DNA of 64,000 nucleotides from Monosiga brevicollis MX1. Lineage: Eukaryota > Opisthokonta > Choanoflagellata > Craspedida > Salpingoecidae. The stretch lies in assembly GCF_000002865.3 (NCBI RefSeq), contig NW_001865062.1:148967-212966 (forward strand). The letters run 5' to 3'. The notes under the pieces are model-generated. The model saw nothing but the letters and a program-made list of their open reading frames with translations, searched no databases and was not told the DNA's origin. This document shows, piece by piece, positions 39,901 through 54,552 of the stretch. A program made the translations under genes and the position numbers. Each line of letters begins with the position of its first letter. Position 1 is the stretch's first letter.

Positions 39901-41831
39901 GATGAGGTGGACGAGGTAGACGAAGTCGACGACGTCGATGAAGTTGACGACGTCGATGAGGTGGAAGTGGTGGACGACGTGGAGGTTGTCGATGAGGTAG
40001 ACGAGGTAGACGAAGTCGACGACGTCGATGAGGTGGAAGTGGTCGACGAGGTGGACGACGTGGAAGTGGTCGACGAGGTGGACGACGTGGAAGTGGTCGA
40101 CGAGGTGGACGACGTGGAAGTGGTCGACGAGGTGGACGACGTGGACGATGTGGACGACGTGGACGACGTCGACGACGTGGACGAAGTCGACGAGGTGGAC
40201 GAGGTGGAGGTCGTCGACGAGGTGGACGAGGTGGAGGTCGTCGACGAGGTGGACGAGGTGGACGAGGTGGTAGAAGTTGACGAAGTAGAGGAGGTGGAGG
40301 AGGTGGAGAAGGAGCAAACTTCCTCAATGGGTTGCTCGCAAACAAATGCACGATCATTGCTGCACACAGCATCATTCCAGCTGCCTTCAAAGCTGGGGTT
40401 GGGATGGCCCATTTGCAAGCACTGCTCGGTGGCTCCATTGTTGGGCTCGTTGGCATTCCAAGGCGTGTATGTTACAAGAGTACCGTCATTCCAGTAAAAA
40501 GGACCGCCAGTGGTGTTACGCTCGCCACCCAGCCAGGTCAGAACACCAGGCATCAAGTTGTATACAAACATATTCTCGGTTTCATCAGCGATGCGGACAA
40601 GCCGGGTGTTCGGAGAGATCGTCTGGCAGTAGGCATCGGCTTGAGCATGCGAAGCGATCAAGCTACCAAAGCTCTCGATCGATGAGTAGTACACCGAGTT
40701 GTTGAGCCAGTTATAACCCGGGCAGATATCCTCCGTGGTGCTGGGAGGGATCGTGGTGGTGGCTGGGATGGTGGTAGTCGATGGACCGGTTGTGGTGGTT
40801 GTGGTCGATGGGCAGACTTCCTCAATGCTGCGTTCGCAGACATACTCGCGGGCGAAGCTGCAACGAGCATCATTCCAGCTGCCAGGGAAACTTGGCTTAG
40901 GATGGCCCATTTGCAAGCAGTCTTGGAGTGCACCGTTATTGGGCTCGTTGGCGTTCCAGGCGGTGAAAGAAAGGGTGGTACCATCCGTCCAGTAGAAAGT
41001 GCCACCAGTCACGTTTCGGCTCGCACCAAGCCAAAGCCTGGTATCTGGAAGGAGAGAATAGACATAGTTGTTCTCAGCCATGTTTGTGACCTGAGCAAGA
41101 TGGGTGGTTGGAGAAATGGTCTGGCAGGCAGCCGAGGCGGAGGCCCAATTGAGGGGGCCAGTCGTAAAGTCGGCAACCGATGTGTAGTAGATGCTGCCGT
41201 TGTAGATATTGAGCTCCTCGCAAGGATTGGGAGTCGTTGTGGGGACTGTGGTGGTAGGGGCGTTGGTACTGCTGCTTCCGCCACATGAATCGTCGAGTTT
41301 TTGCTCACAGACAAAAAAACGGAGGTTAGAGCAAGGAGCATCATTCCAGGCAGCAGGTGTTGTCGAAGCTGGGTGACCAATCTGTACACAGTTTTCGTTG
41401 CTACCAGCTGAGTTGGGCTCACCCTTCTTCCACAAGCAATTTACGCCAGGTGTGCAGCCGGCGTAATCGCCCAGCAGACCGGTGATGGAAACGCCATCGA
41501 TGCTCTGAAAGGTGTTTGTCGACAGATTGCGCACATGACCAATCCAGCGCATGCTCTCCTGAACAGGCTCTAGGTTCCACAGGAAGTCATTCTCGGCCTT
41601 GCTGTCCACAATAGCCAAATCCGCACCGCTGCCGATTCCCTGGCAGAGCGTGCGTGCCTGTGCGTACGTGTATGTGCTGGTCGCGCTGAAAAAGGTCCGG
41701 GAGTAGTAATATTCGCTGTCACCAAACTTGACGCCACCGTTACACTGAGCGGAGACTGGGGTACCAAGCTGCAATGTCAGGAGGGCGATGGCCGCCACGA
41801 CAGCAAAGCTAGAGGGCCCGGTGCGCAGCAT
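36991..41831 (-). CDS. Secreted lectin with three C-type lectin domains and four repeated beta modules
   Basis: About 1,590 aa, probably an extracellular or surface-shed carbohydrate-binding protein. The start gives a classic signal peptide (MLRTGPSSFAVVAAIALLT, cleavage near VSA/QC). Three C-type lectin domains follow, at about 41,745-41,290, 41,225-40,805 and 40,725-40,312. All three carry EPN (KKGEPNSAG, NANEPNNG, NANEPNNG) and WND, the mannose-type calcium and sugar site, so they should bind mannose-like glycans. A 315-residue Ser/Thr stalk is next. Then four modules homologous to those of lectin gene A follow: about 39,345-38,830, 38,765-38,250, 38,100-37,555 and 37,535-37,005. Their shared pattern is SFE near the start, YGxQYxYxF, WQD, LEFRD and GxGxSPAxDN. 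One intron joins TLTG to YCSPISVSD (about 38,095-38,190). Unlike gene A, one frame stays open through the whole Ser/Thr tract. No membrane anchor is seen. Confidence 0.88.
39365..40312 (-). repeat. Ser/Thr-coding simple tandem tract of lectin gene B
   Basis: About 105 units of a 9-base TCGTCCACC-like repeat encoding SST/TST. Synonymous drift between TCG/TCC/TCA and ACC/ACG is visible while the amino acids stay constant. Confidence 0.95.
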
Positions 41832-45436
<3,605 letters not shown>

Positions 45437-46128
45437 GCTGAAACGCGTTCGAAGTCAATAGGCGGCTCCTCCCCTCGCGCGACCCGTCACCTGGTCTTGT
45501 TTTGTTTTTCTACTTCTTTTTTGAAGCTTGTCTTCTTGTGCTTTTGTCGGTGACAGTGAGGCTGGCTCGGTTGGCATCGTCCTGTTTGGGGAGAATTCGG
45601 GTGAGCGTAGAGCTTCCGAGTGCCCATGCATGTTGTTTGTTGTGGCCTGATATTTGAGCATGTGTGACCGTGTTGATAAACCAAAAGTGTATTTGAATGC
45701 GAGTGTGTGCGTGCGCGCGCGCGTGCGTGCATGGTTCTGTCGATCGTGCAGGACTTGGAATGGTTTGCCTGGCTTCTTGCGCCTCCTAGGGCCGCAATGT
45801 CTTGACCAGAAATGGCAATCGCAGTTTGCACAGTACATGCCCGTTGACCATGACCGCTCGACCAAGAACATGTCTTTCATGCTATTGAATTTGAAGAGCA
45901 GACCACTGTCCAGAGGAGTCCCAGCGCAACTGAAACTCAAAGCCGAGGAGAGACAGGATGACCCATGCTTGAAACAGACCCATGCTTGGAACAGAGGGGG
46001 GGGGGGCGGGGGTGTCAAAGTGACAGGAAAAAAAAACGCCAAACGAGCACACCGTGCCGACAGAATGACAACGGAAGAGGTCAAGGAAGCACCAAGATAC
46101 ACATCACATCGAGCACAGGTAGAGTCGC
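45437..46128. other. Convergent 3' spacer
   Basis: Between the PQ-loop gene and NDUFB4. Contains a G run at 45,998-46,007; no gene recognised. Confidence 0.6.
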
Positions 46129-46443
46129 CTAGTTGAAGAGAGAAGGGTACTTGCGCTGTGGCACGCCACGACGCTCTGCTTGCACGTTCTGCAGGTGGAG
46201 GCAAGTGAGGCACGGGCACAATGGGTGAGAGCGGTGGCAACTTGATCATGCCGATGCAACGAGAGCGGAAGAGTCGGTGCTTACAAACTCGCGGACAGCG
46301 GCCTCATACATGACCACGGGGACAACGACGCCAAAGATGACAAGCTGACGCAGGGTCTTGGGGGTCACACGGAAATGCTGGACCGTCGTCTCACGCATGG
46401 TTGCCCAGCGCTCAATAGCGGGATCTTGACGCAGACCGCCCAT
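46129..46443 (-). CDS. NDUFB4: NADH dehydrogenase 1 beta subcomplex subunit 4-like (complex I B15)
   Basis: A supernumerary subunit of the membrane arm of mitochondrial complex I. Two exons, 46,285-46,443 and 46,129-46,188, join in phase to 72 aa. DPAIERWATMRETTVQHFRV followed by TPKTLRQLVIFGVVVPVVMY matches the human block NPALLRWAYARTINVYPNF and its single membrane helix. The tail RRGVPQRKYPSLFN is basic. The protein is shorter than the 129-aa human form, lacking the N-terminal extension, as is common in protists. Assignment rests on this short block, so it is good but not certain. Confidence 0.8.
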
Positions 46444-46875
46444 GTTGGCTCGTTTTGCGTGTTGAAGCAAGGTTCAGATCCGATATTTGCCGCCTGTTAA
46501 CAGAGTGCACCAAAGTGACGGACAATGAGTTGGACACGAGACGCATATCCGTTGACCGCCAACGCGATGACACAGAGACACTGCCAAAAAAAAAAAACAA
46601 GCGAGCCACCGGGCTACAGCTCAAAAAGTGTCCGTGTATGCCTTCAGAGGCCCGGTCTTGGCCATCCTCCCTGTCTATCACACCCTTTTCCTTCCCCTTT
46701 ATCGTGCCACCCAGCTCAAAGAGTCTGTTCCCTTTGATATCCATGTCCGAGCCGGCGCGCTGCCATATCGGTGTTTGCGCGCCGTGCTGCTGCTTTTACC
46801 TCTTTGAGTGCAGCTTGTTCACAACAAATGTTGTCAATGTTGGCTCTTCAGCCATCTGCTTCCAGGCCAAAAATT

Positions 46876-46911
46876 AGAAACGTCTGACAAATAGTATTGT
46901 CAGACGTTTCT
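46876..46911. repeat. Perfect 15-base inverted repeat with 6-base loop
   Basis: AGAAACGTCTGACAA is followed by ATAGTA and then its exact reverse complement. It lies in the spacer upstream of NDUFB4. Confidence 0.95.
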
Positions 46912-47581
46912 TTCGACACGAAAATCATCTGATAACCTTGTTGCGCAATCTCTCGCTCTCGCTGTCTCTCTCTCGACACACACACACACATGAGATGCGA
47001 CACTTGCCTTGAGACATCATATTCACAAAGTGCACCCTTGATACACTTTTATATCCTGTAAGTGTAATTTTTGATACACTTTATGTGGCGGTGTCGCCTT
47101 TGCTGACAAGCAGCGTGGATAAGGGTCGGTTGCTCTCTCTTATCTTCTCTCTTGCCTCTTATAACTTCCTCACCTTGGCCCTCGCTCTCTCCAATTTTCT
47201 TGTTGAGATACACACTCTCTCAATGCACTTGAAAATCAACGTATAACTGTCTCAGATTCACTCACAATTCACCTTCTCCTCTGGAAATAACTCTTCTCCT
47301 CCCACCATCTCTCACTCTCACACCCAAATCCCTCTCTGTCTCTTCAAACGAGCAGTGTTGCCAGTGACTGCCGTTTGCCGTTTTTCCGGTGGTGCTGGTG
47401 CTGGTGCGTGAAGGAGCCTGCCGCACTCAACATCAGTCTCGTGGTCCGTCTCGACGTCTTCGGCTTTGAGATTTGAGGTAAGGTAGAAGAAGACTCGGTG
47501 CTGGGACTCGACCTCCAAATGCCTGCCTGGTATTGGATCAAATCAAGAACAACAACTTCCATCGGATCGCTTCAACTGCCT

Positions 47582-47584
<3 letters not shown>

Positions 47585-47622
<38 letters not shown>
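47585..47622 (+). repeat. Poly(T) tract
   Basis: About 37 consecutive T, about 320 bases before the ATG of the membrane-protein gene. Confidence 0.97.
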
Positions 47623-47941
47623 GCTCACCTCTCCGTCTCTGCTTCGCGGGTGGTAATAGGCACTGCCCGAGCTCTTGGTGTGTGTGTGTGCTCGTGTGGC
47701 TGATGCTGATACCCTATCGCCGTGGTCATTCATTCGAGCCGTATTGCAGGGTTGGGAGACCATCACCCCACGGAGCTTTGCTCGTGTGCCTCTAAAACGG
47801 ACATTTGTCAACGGTGGTTCAGCGTGCCTTGACCAATCACCGTACGTGAGGTCGCGCGCGTGTCACCTTTCCACCACCCGGCGTCCTTTCCCCAAAAACT
47901 CCTTTTTCTCGAGTCTCAACCAAGCGCTTGCCTTGCTTCAG

Positions 47942-49922
47942 ATGGCCAGCCCCTTGCTGCTCAATGCCACCAACGCCACCCTTGCGGCCCTGACGCCCGA
48001 CACCGTGGCGCTAGGCACCATGCCCGCGCCAGACATGTACCGAGCCCTGGCCACCAAGTTTAGCCTCTATCACCAGGACCCGGCCAATATTTTCGCGCAC
48101 CTCATCACCACGCCCCTGGGCTTTGTGGCCGTTGCTTGTATCATCAACAGAGCCACTCGTGGCGCCTACCTCACGGCCATGGCCTCGCTGGCCTACCTTC
48201 TTGCCCTCGTCCCCATCCTGAACCCACTCGTGCTGGCTGGCACTGCTGCTCTGGTGCTTGCCATCAACGTTGCTGCCGTTCGCCTCCGCCTGACCGTCAT
48301 CATGTCCCTGGTCCTTCTCATTGCCACCTACTTTCTCCAAGATCTGGCCCATTACCTTACCGGCGAGGCCACCTTTCAGAGCACCTACAGCGCCGGTGGG
48401 CACATTGATCTCGCCAACATCCAGCTCTGGTCCGCCATGTTCTACGAACACTGCTACTTTCTCCTCCCACTCTGCGTTGAAGTGTCCCTCCCCACCCCCG
48501 TCAAGGCGCTCGTCGCCTCCGCCCCCGCCTGGCTCATCCTCGCCAACCAGCACATGTACCTTGTCCTTGCCCTCCTCCTCTGGGTGGTCGGAAGACCGTC
48601 AGAATCTGGCCGTCATCCGCAAGTGGGCCACCGACCAAAACCCCAGCACGAAGCAAACCTCCCACTGGTGGTTTTCCACCCTCCCAGCCCAGCCAAAGTC
48701 TGCTTTTGACAGCGTCGCCACCGCCGACTCCCTCATGAACCTCTTTCATACCAAGTTTCACCCCGATCGCTGGGCCGTGGAGGTTGTGGAGGGCATGAAC
48801 GAAATCTACATCAGCGCCCCCAACGCCAAGGGCACCTCCGACCAGGTCTTTTACACTGAACACGTCGATGGCCCCTTTGGCCTCTTCCCCTTTGCCTCCG
48901 TCTTCCGCTGCATCGTTGGCATGGACGCCAACCGTGCCTATGCCACCCATTTTCCCATGGCCGGTCTCTCCACCGCCGTTGCCACGGGTGATGCCCTGGC
49001 CTTTGACTTTAATCGCGAGCCCCACTACATTACGCGCACCCCCGAACTGCAAAAGGCCGACCTCCCACCCGACCTTGGTGGGGACGGACGACGCGTTGTC
49101 CTCAAGATTCACTACTGCGTATATCCACGCCAGCTCCTGCCCCTGGGCAAGCTCCTTCACCTCGCAAACGTCTTGTACAACATGTGCTTTCGCGCCCTCT
49201 TTCTTGCCACCATCAAACCCCCGGAGACCCCCCTCGAGATTCTCTCAGGCCAAGTGGTGGTGCAGATGACTCGCCTCGTCAACGCCTTTCAACGCTTTGT
49301 TGGCTTCCCCAACGCCCTCTACCTGGGTGTCCTGGCCTACCTGGCTAGCCCCTACGGCCTCAACTGCTACACCCTCTTCCTAGCCGGCACGGCCTGGATT
49401 CATTATTTGCGTTACATTGCCACCTTTTACTGGCGCCGCAACATCAATTTTGAGGCCTTTAAGCGCGACGTTCTCCTCTTCAAATCCGTCTCCCTCGCCC
49501 AGCTTGGCTTTTTGTACCTCGCCCGACTTGACCTGGCCCACCCCGACTGGCTTTCGCTCTCACTCATCGCCACGGGCTATACGCTGTCCATCCTTGCAAC
49601 CAAGGCCCTCGGGATTGACCGCACCTACTTTGGCGTCGAGCTCGGCTTTTGTGAGCCCAAATGGATCACCGCCTTCCCTTATGGCACCATTCCCCACCCC
49701 ATGATCGTGAGCCAGATGTTGGCCCTGGCCGGCTTTCTCAAACTCGCTGCCCTTCGCCAGGACTATGCCTGGCTCATTGCCGGTCACATTGGTCTCTACT
49801 TTTGTCACATGGTGCAAGAGCACTTTGACTTTCACCGTGCCGGCAAGTTTAGCCTGGCTGCCCTCTTCTCCCTGGGCGGTGAGACCGAGCAGGTCCTTCG
49901 CCAGCGCAAGAAGACGCAATAA
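47942..49922 (+). CDS. Multi-pass membrane protein, Mpo1-like N-terminus and methyltransferase-like C-terminus
   Basis: The start MASPLLLNATNATLAAL follows a CAG and opens about 660 codons. The N-terminal 215 residues have several membrane helices, and LYHQDPANIFAHLITTPLGF resembles the DUF962/Mpo1 lipid-oxidation family (compare FYxSxHxNPxNxxxH). A soluble middle region (about 48,790-49,150) holds VFYTEHVDGPFGLFPFASVF and GDALAFDFNREPHYI, a pattern I cannot name. The C-terminal helices include GIDRTYFGVELGF, FPYGTIPHPMIVSQML and HIGLYFCHMVQEHFD, recalling isoprenylcysteine/phospholipid methyltransferase-type membrane domains. The N-terminal frame (to about 48,590) and the remainder are offset by one base within LLLWVVG/RQNLAVIRK; no intron fits there, so a one-base sequence error or a real frameshift is likely. 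Otherwise apparently intronless. Role in membrane lipid metabolism is inference. Confidence 0.6.
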
Positions 49923-50748
49923 ACTTCTGCCCTTGCTAGGCTTCTCTAGCTGCCAGTGTGTTTGTGCAGCAATGCTGCACTTGCTTTGTTCGCATCAACG
50001 GATTTACATGTACCTTGTTCCTACGCGTTGCCCGCCAATTGATGCGTCAAGAGTTTGTCTTTTGACCTCAAGATTCACATGTGCATAGTCACACCTGGCT
50101 GCCAACTTTTGGCGAATTTCCACTGATTATTTTCTAATTTTTTCTCATTAAATTTTGTTTTTCATGTATTTATCTGTGTCAGGCTCCCGGGCGTGAGCAC
50201 GGACTTGACATCAACAACATGTTAGCAAACGACCTGATGCCAGAGAACAAAATAGTGTGCCGTCTGACTCTCGAATTGTTGGGGGCTACCAGACGCCTCC
50301 TATCAGGCTTCGTGTGACACGACGATAATTCTCAGCTTGACTTTTGATGTTAAACTGGATCGCGGAGTTCTTTCCTGCTCGACGACTATGGGGTCCGAAG
50401 CCAAATTATCGTTCGATTGCCAATGTTTGTCTGCTTGCTCCGCTCGTCTACTGACTCAACCTCAACACTGTCAAAAATGATTCAAGAGACCTTGAGCGCT
50501 CGAAAAGTCGAGACAAAACTCCAACTTCCTCCACAAAAAAAATACCATCAAGCCGATGATAAGGTTCCAGGAACTCGGTTCGCACGGTTCGCCAAGGTGC
50601 GGGGGGTGCGGCGTCAAGGCAAGAAAGCGGTTAGCTGTTGTAGAGAGAAAATGCACATGCTTGAAGAAGTGGGCCAAAGAATGTTTGTTCAGCTGTTTGC
50701 AATTGTGTCAGATTTGTGCGACGGTCCGAAGTCGTCCTTGGCTGACCA
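49923..50748. other. Convergent 3' spacer
   Basis: Between the membrane-protein gene and the oxygenase gene. Frames such as 50,417-50,869 lack domain support; nothing else is recognised. Confidence 0.55.
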
Positions 50749-52408
50749 TTATGAAGCACGCGTGTCCGGGGAGGCGTCAAGGCGAGATGGCGGTTGGTGG
50801 CACATGAGACAGCCATGGCGCGCGACATATTCAGTGCTGCGAAACCAGAGGATGACGTTGGTCCGTTGACCAGCCGAGATAGGCTCGGCGCGATGCCAGA
50901 CTTCGCCAAGGTGTAACACGGCCCAACCAAGGCGGTGGGGCCAAGACACAAAGTCAGCCGTCGAGGGCTCATGCCTGGGTGCGGCGGCAGCCGCAGCAGG
51001 TGCGATTGCAGGAATGGACGGTGAGACAGGCGTAAGAAAGGGGGATGGTGGTGGCCTCTGCGTTGCCCAACTCACTTTGATGAGCCCCAAAACTGCAGCT
51101 CGGAGCCCTCAAAGGCGCCTTGTATGTTGATATTCATGGTCACCAGGCTGCGATATTGGCGATATTGGAAACGAGTTGATCCTGCAGTGAGTTCTACTCT
51201 TTAAGCCGCTCACGATGAGCCGCCCAGTCAAATGGCTTGTTGCAGCTCGGCTGACTGGCCGGCCGGTGCAAACCTGTTGTCGTAGTGCAGCGTCAGCTTG
51301 CGGTCAAGATCGCTGCGGTACCGCACTGTAAAACATCTGGAGTACGCGGTATCCAATGTGAGCGTAGAGTAGGCACGCAGGTCCACCACGCGAGCTGATC
51401 CAACTGCAAAAGACAGAAGCAAGATGGAAATGGCCAAACGCAGCTACAGGCTTTGGGGGTTGTGTTTAGAGGATTGAGGATCGAGGGAGTCGCAATGGTG
51501 TGCAGCGTACCGATGATGATCCAGATGACTAAACTCTTCACCCAAGAGAACTCGGACCAGCGGGCGGGCGATGGTGCGCATCAGCACATCGGAGAAGCCA
51601 GCGGTGAACCCCAGGTCGGCGAGCGGGGCGCCTGACACGCATGGGCCGCATGGGCGTGAGGACGAGAGCCTCGAGGGCAGTAAGCCTGCCGGCATGCGTC
51701 CGACCTACCGTGCTGGGACATGGAATTGACGCTCTCGCGTATGGCCTGATCACATTGGTGATGATAATGATTCAGCTCCGCCAGCAGCCGGGCGCAGAAG
51801 GCGGGTCGCAGACAGGGAAAGCCGTAAATTCCCGGGCCGAGCTCCACCAGACGGGCTTTGCCAACGAGATCGTCCCGAGTGGCGCCCTTGTCACACAATT
51901 CAATCAGACGGAGTAATTCAGGGGCCACATCTTGGCGGCGTAGCGTCATGACACCCGGGTCCTTGGGCTGGTAGCAGCGCTGAATAATGGCATGGCGGGT
52001 GGCCAGGATGTCGGGCTCGCGGCGGCGACGGTCGGCCTGTTCGCGCAGCTCACGCAGCAGTGCCTGGGTGGTTTCCCCGTCAATCTTCCGCAAGAAGCGG
52101 GCTTGCTGTCGCACAAACTCATCGGGCCCCGTGTAGTCAAAGTGCCGGTCAATGTCAACGCCGTTGACCGTTGCCACGAAATAGTTTTGCGTCAAATAGC
52201 AGTCGCAGTCGCGCGGCAGCTGCCCTCGCGATGCCCCATCAACACCCAGCACATCAACTTGCTTTGGCCCCGCCCGCGCCTGAGCTCGCGCCAGACTAAT
52301 CCGCCACATTAGCCCCAGCCCAAGCAAACCCACAATCACGGTCGCAATGACCACTGCCACTGGCGGCGTCGTTGGCGCCAGCGCCAGAATCGACTCCGAC
52401 AGCAACAT
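50749..52408 (-). CDS. Membrane-anchored 2-oxoglutarate/Fe(II) oxygenase (PKHD type)
   Basis: Predicted iron- and 2-oxoglutarate-dependent hydroxylase. Exon 1 (51,709-52,408) has an N-terminal helix VAVVIATVIVGLLGLGLMW, a probable single anchor to the ER, then LVELGPGIYGFPCLRPAFC. Exon 2 (about 51,513-51,632) has LADLGFTAGFSDVLMRTI. Exon 3 (about 51,263-51,340) carries CFTVRYRSDLDRKLTLHYDN. Exon 4 (about 51,080-51,153) carries LVTMNINIQGAFEGSELQFWG. Exon 5 (about 50,749-50,973) carries WAVLHLGEVWHRAEPISAGQ and NVILWFRS. The HYD pair and the His in EVWHRAEPI are the three iron ligands and the Arg in AGQR the 2-oxoglutarate contact, so the site is complete. Order matches plant and animal OGFOD2-like proteins. 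Introns and phases fit. Substrate unknown. Confidence 0.85.
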
Positions 52409-53115
52409 GATACTGGCGCGCCAACACCTAAGAACTAAAATACTTTATCGATGAGTAACCAATACTGTTATAAGGTTAATCAGATCGTTTAGAATACTAT
52501 TTTTCACCATCAAGCTTTGATTGTGAAAAACTAAAATACCTCTTGCCTACAAGCCAGATGATAAATTCAACCTCAGGACCATGTGCTGAAATACTTATTG
52601 AACACCAGATCAAGTTCTAAAGTGTAAGCATTGGCACATATATCTCCAAATCGCCACCAACTTCATTTGGTAAATCACCAACGAGGTGACGGGGGTGACG
52701 CCACTGACTTGACTGACCGCGGGAGGGAAACGGCAGCGCCGTGGTGGAGGAGACGGGGCTTGGAGTTGCGAGGGGGGGGTTTTGAAACATGGTGGTGAAG
52801 GTGGTGGTGGTGGTGGTTGCCTTTTGGTTTCATGCTTTGCGTCTTGGTGGGAGGGCTGGATGGGGGTGGGGCAATAGCAAAGTGGTTTTCGGTTTGACTC
52901 TTGTGTTTTCAATCAAATGGCGGTGCCGCTATCATCTTGCGCGCGCCTCGAGCCAGTCATGTCTTGCTTCGCCTCGTGAAGACTTGGGCACGTTCTCATC
53001 GATTTCCATTTTGCTCTCTCCTCTTTGCCATCGTTTCATGGCTGCTTAGGTTTTCTCGACAAGCATTACATCGGCCGGCTCGAGCTCGACGGTTCTCCTG
53101 TCGATTTCCGCCACC
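52409..53115. other. Divergent promoter between oxygenase and LSM14
   Basis: About 700 bases. The left half is AT-rich; the right half has GGT/GTG-rich low-complexity sequence (about 52,785-52,830). No gene is called. Confidence 0.6.
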
Positions 53116-54486
53116 ATGGCCACCGAGTTTATCGGCAAGCGGATCAGCTTGATTTCCAAGCGTCAAATTCGCTATGAGGGTATTCTTACCGACATCTTTA
53201 TGGAGGATGCTACCATGACGCTGTCGCAAGGTGGGTCAGGTGGTCTCTTCCCAGGCTGATTCGATGACTGGCCTGGGTTGTTTTGTTTGCAATCGGTCTT
53301 TGGAACTTGTTCTCCGTGTCATGGCAAGCGTGAGCTGGAGCATGCGAGCGGGCCTCCATTCTTCTTTTTAAAAGTACCATGACTGCTGCAAATGGCTTCA
53401 TTCTTTTTGATCTGATCTCTGGCTGTCTTCGTAGTCCGCTGTCATGGTACTGAAGATCGCCCGACGGACCGCCCGTCACCCGCGCGAACTGAAGTATGGG
53501 ATAGCATCCTATTCAAGGGAGATGATATCGACGACCTTGTCGTCCATGAAGATGCCCCGGCCGACCCGGCACCAGCTGCTGCAGTGACTCAGGCTGCTGC
53601 GCCCGCACCGCAAGCATCCGAGGCGGCAGCGCCTGCTCAACCCACTGTGCCTCAGACCGTCTCGGCTCCTAGCCAGGCTCAGGGCTCGGTAGGCTAATTG
53701 CTCCATCTATGCTCTTGTTGCTGACTGGGTTGTAGCTTGTGCCACTGACCAAGCACCCTGTATACCCTGACCTGATCGTTATTCCTCCTCATGTAGGCGG
53801 CACCCATGCCCGCCAGTTTGCCCCACCCCCCCGCGGTATGTCCAGCCCCTCTTGAATCCTGTTGCGGACTCGCCGTTTGTGATTGTAGGCCTGGTGTTAC
53901 GTTGCAGCCTGGGTTGGGTTGACTCACCGGTCATGATGGTCGGTTTGTAGCGCACCGAACAGCCGCCGGCCTTTAATCCGACGGGAGTTCGTGGCGGTCG
54001 GAATATTCAGGGCGTCGTCGTGTCCTCCCAGGGATATGATGCAGGTTACGGGGCACAGCAACAGCAATATCAGCACGCACAGCAGTCCCAGCAAGCAAAT
54101 CAGCCTCAGCAGCAGCAGCAACACCAGCCCTACCGACAGCCATACCAAGAGCGCGGTCGTGGCCGAGGTGGTCGTGGTCGCGGCGGGCGTGGTCGCGGCG
54201 GTCGCGGCGGTGCTTACAATGCACCCCACGCGCATGTTCCCGAGGTCAGGTTTTGAGTCGTATCGTTTGTCAGATCGTGAAACGTTCCATCGCTCATCAC
54301 AGTGGGCGTGTGATGGCCATGCGCAGCTGACGGAAGAGCACATTCGTGAGGAGTTTGACATTGAGGCCAACAACAGTCGCTTTGAGCACGACGTGGCTGA
54401 GGAACTGGGTGATCTCAGTCTCAACCGTACGTACTGCCCTGACTTGACTTTTCATTCCCTCTCAAAGCATTTGTGGGGAAGCAAGA

Positions 54487-54552
<66 letters not shown>

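Larger units (their letters stand above)
46444..47941. other. Divergent spacer with hairpin and poly(T)
   Basis: Holds a 15-base perfect inverted repeat (46,876-46,911), repeated TGATACACTTT motifs (about 47,037-47,085), a poly(T) tract (47,585-47,622) and a short GT run (about 47,680). Part near 47,829 may be a 5' UTR exon of the next gene, since GTACGTGAGG looks like a donor. Confidence 0.5.

Noticed and set aside
39361-40497. A 378-codon plus-strand frame rich in VDEVDE
   Set aside because: It is the antisense shadow of the Ser/Thr repeat of lectin gene B; it has no start context, splice sites or domain.
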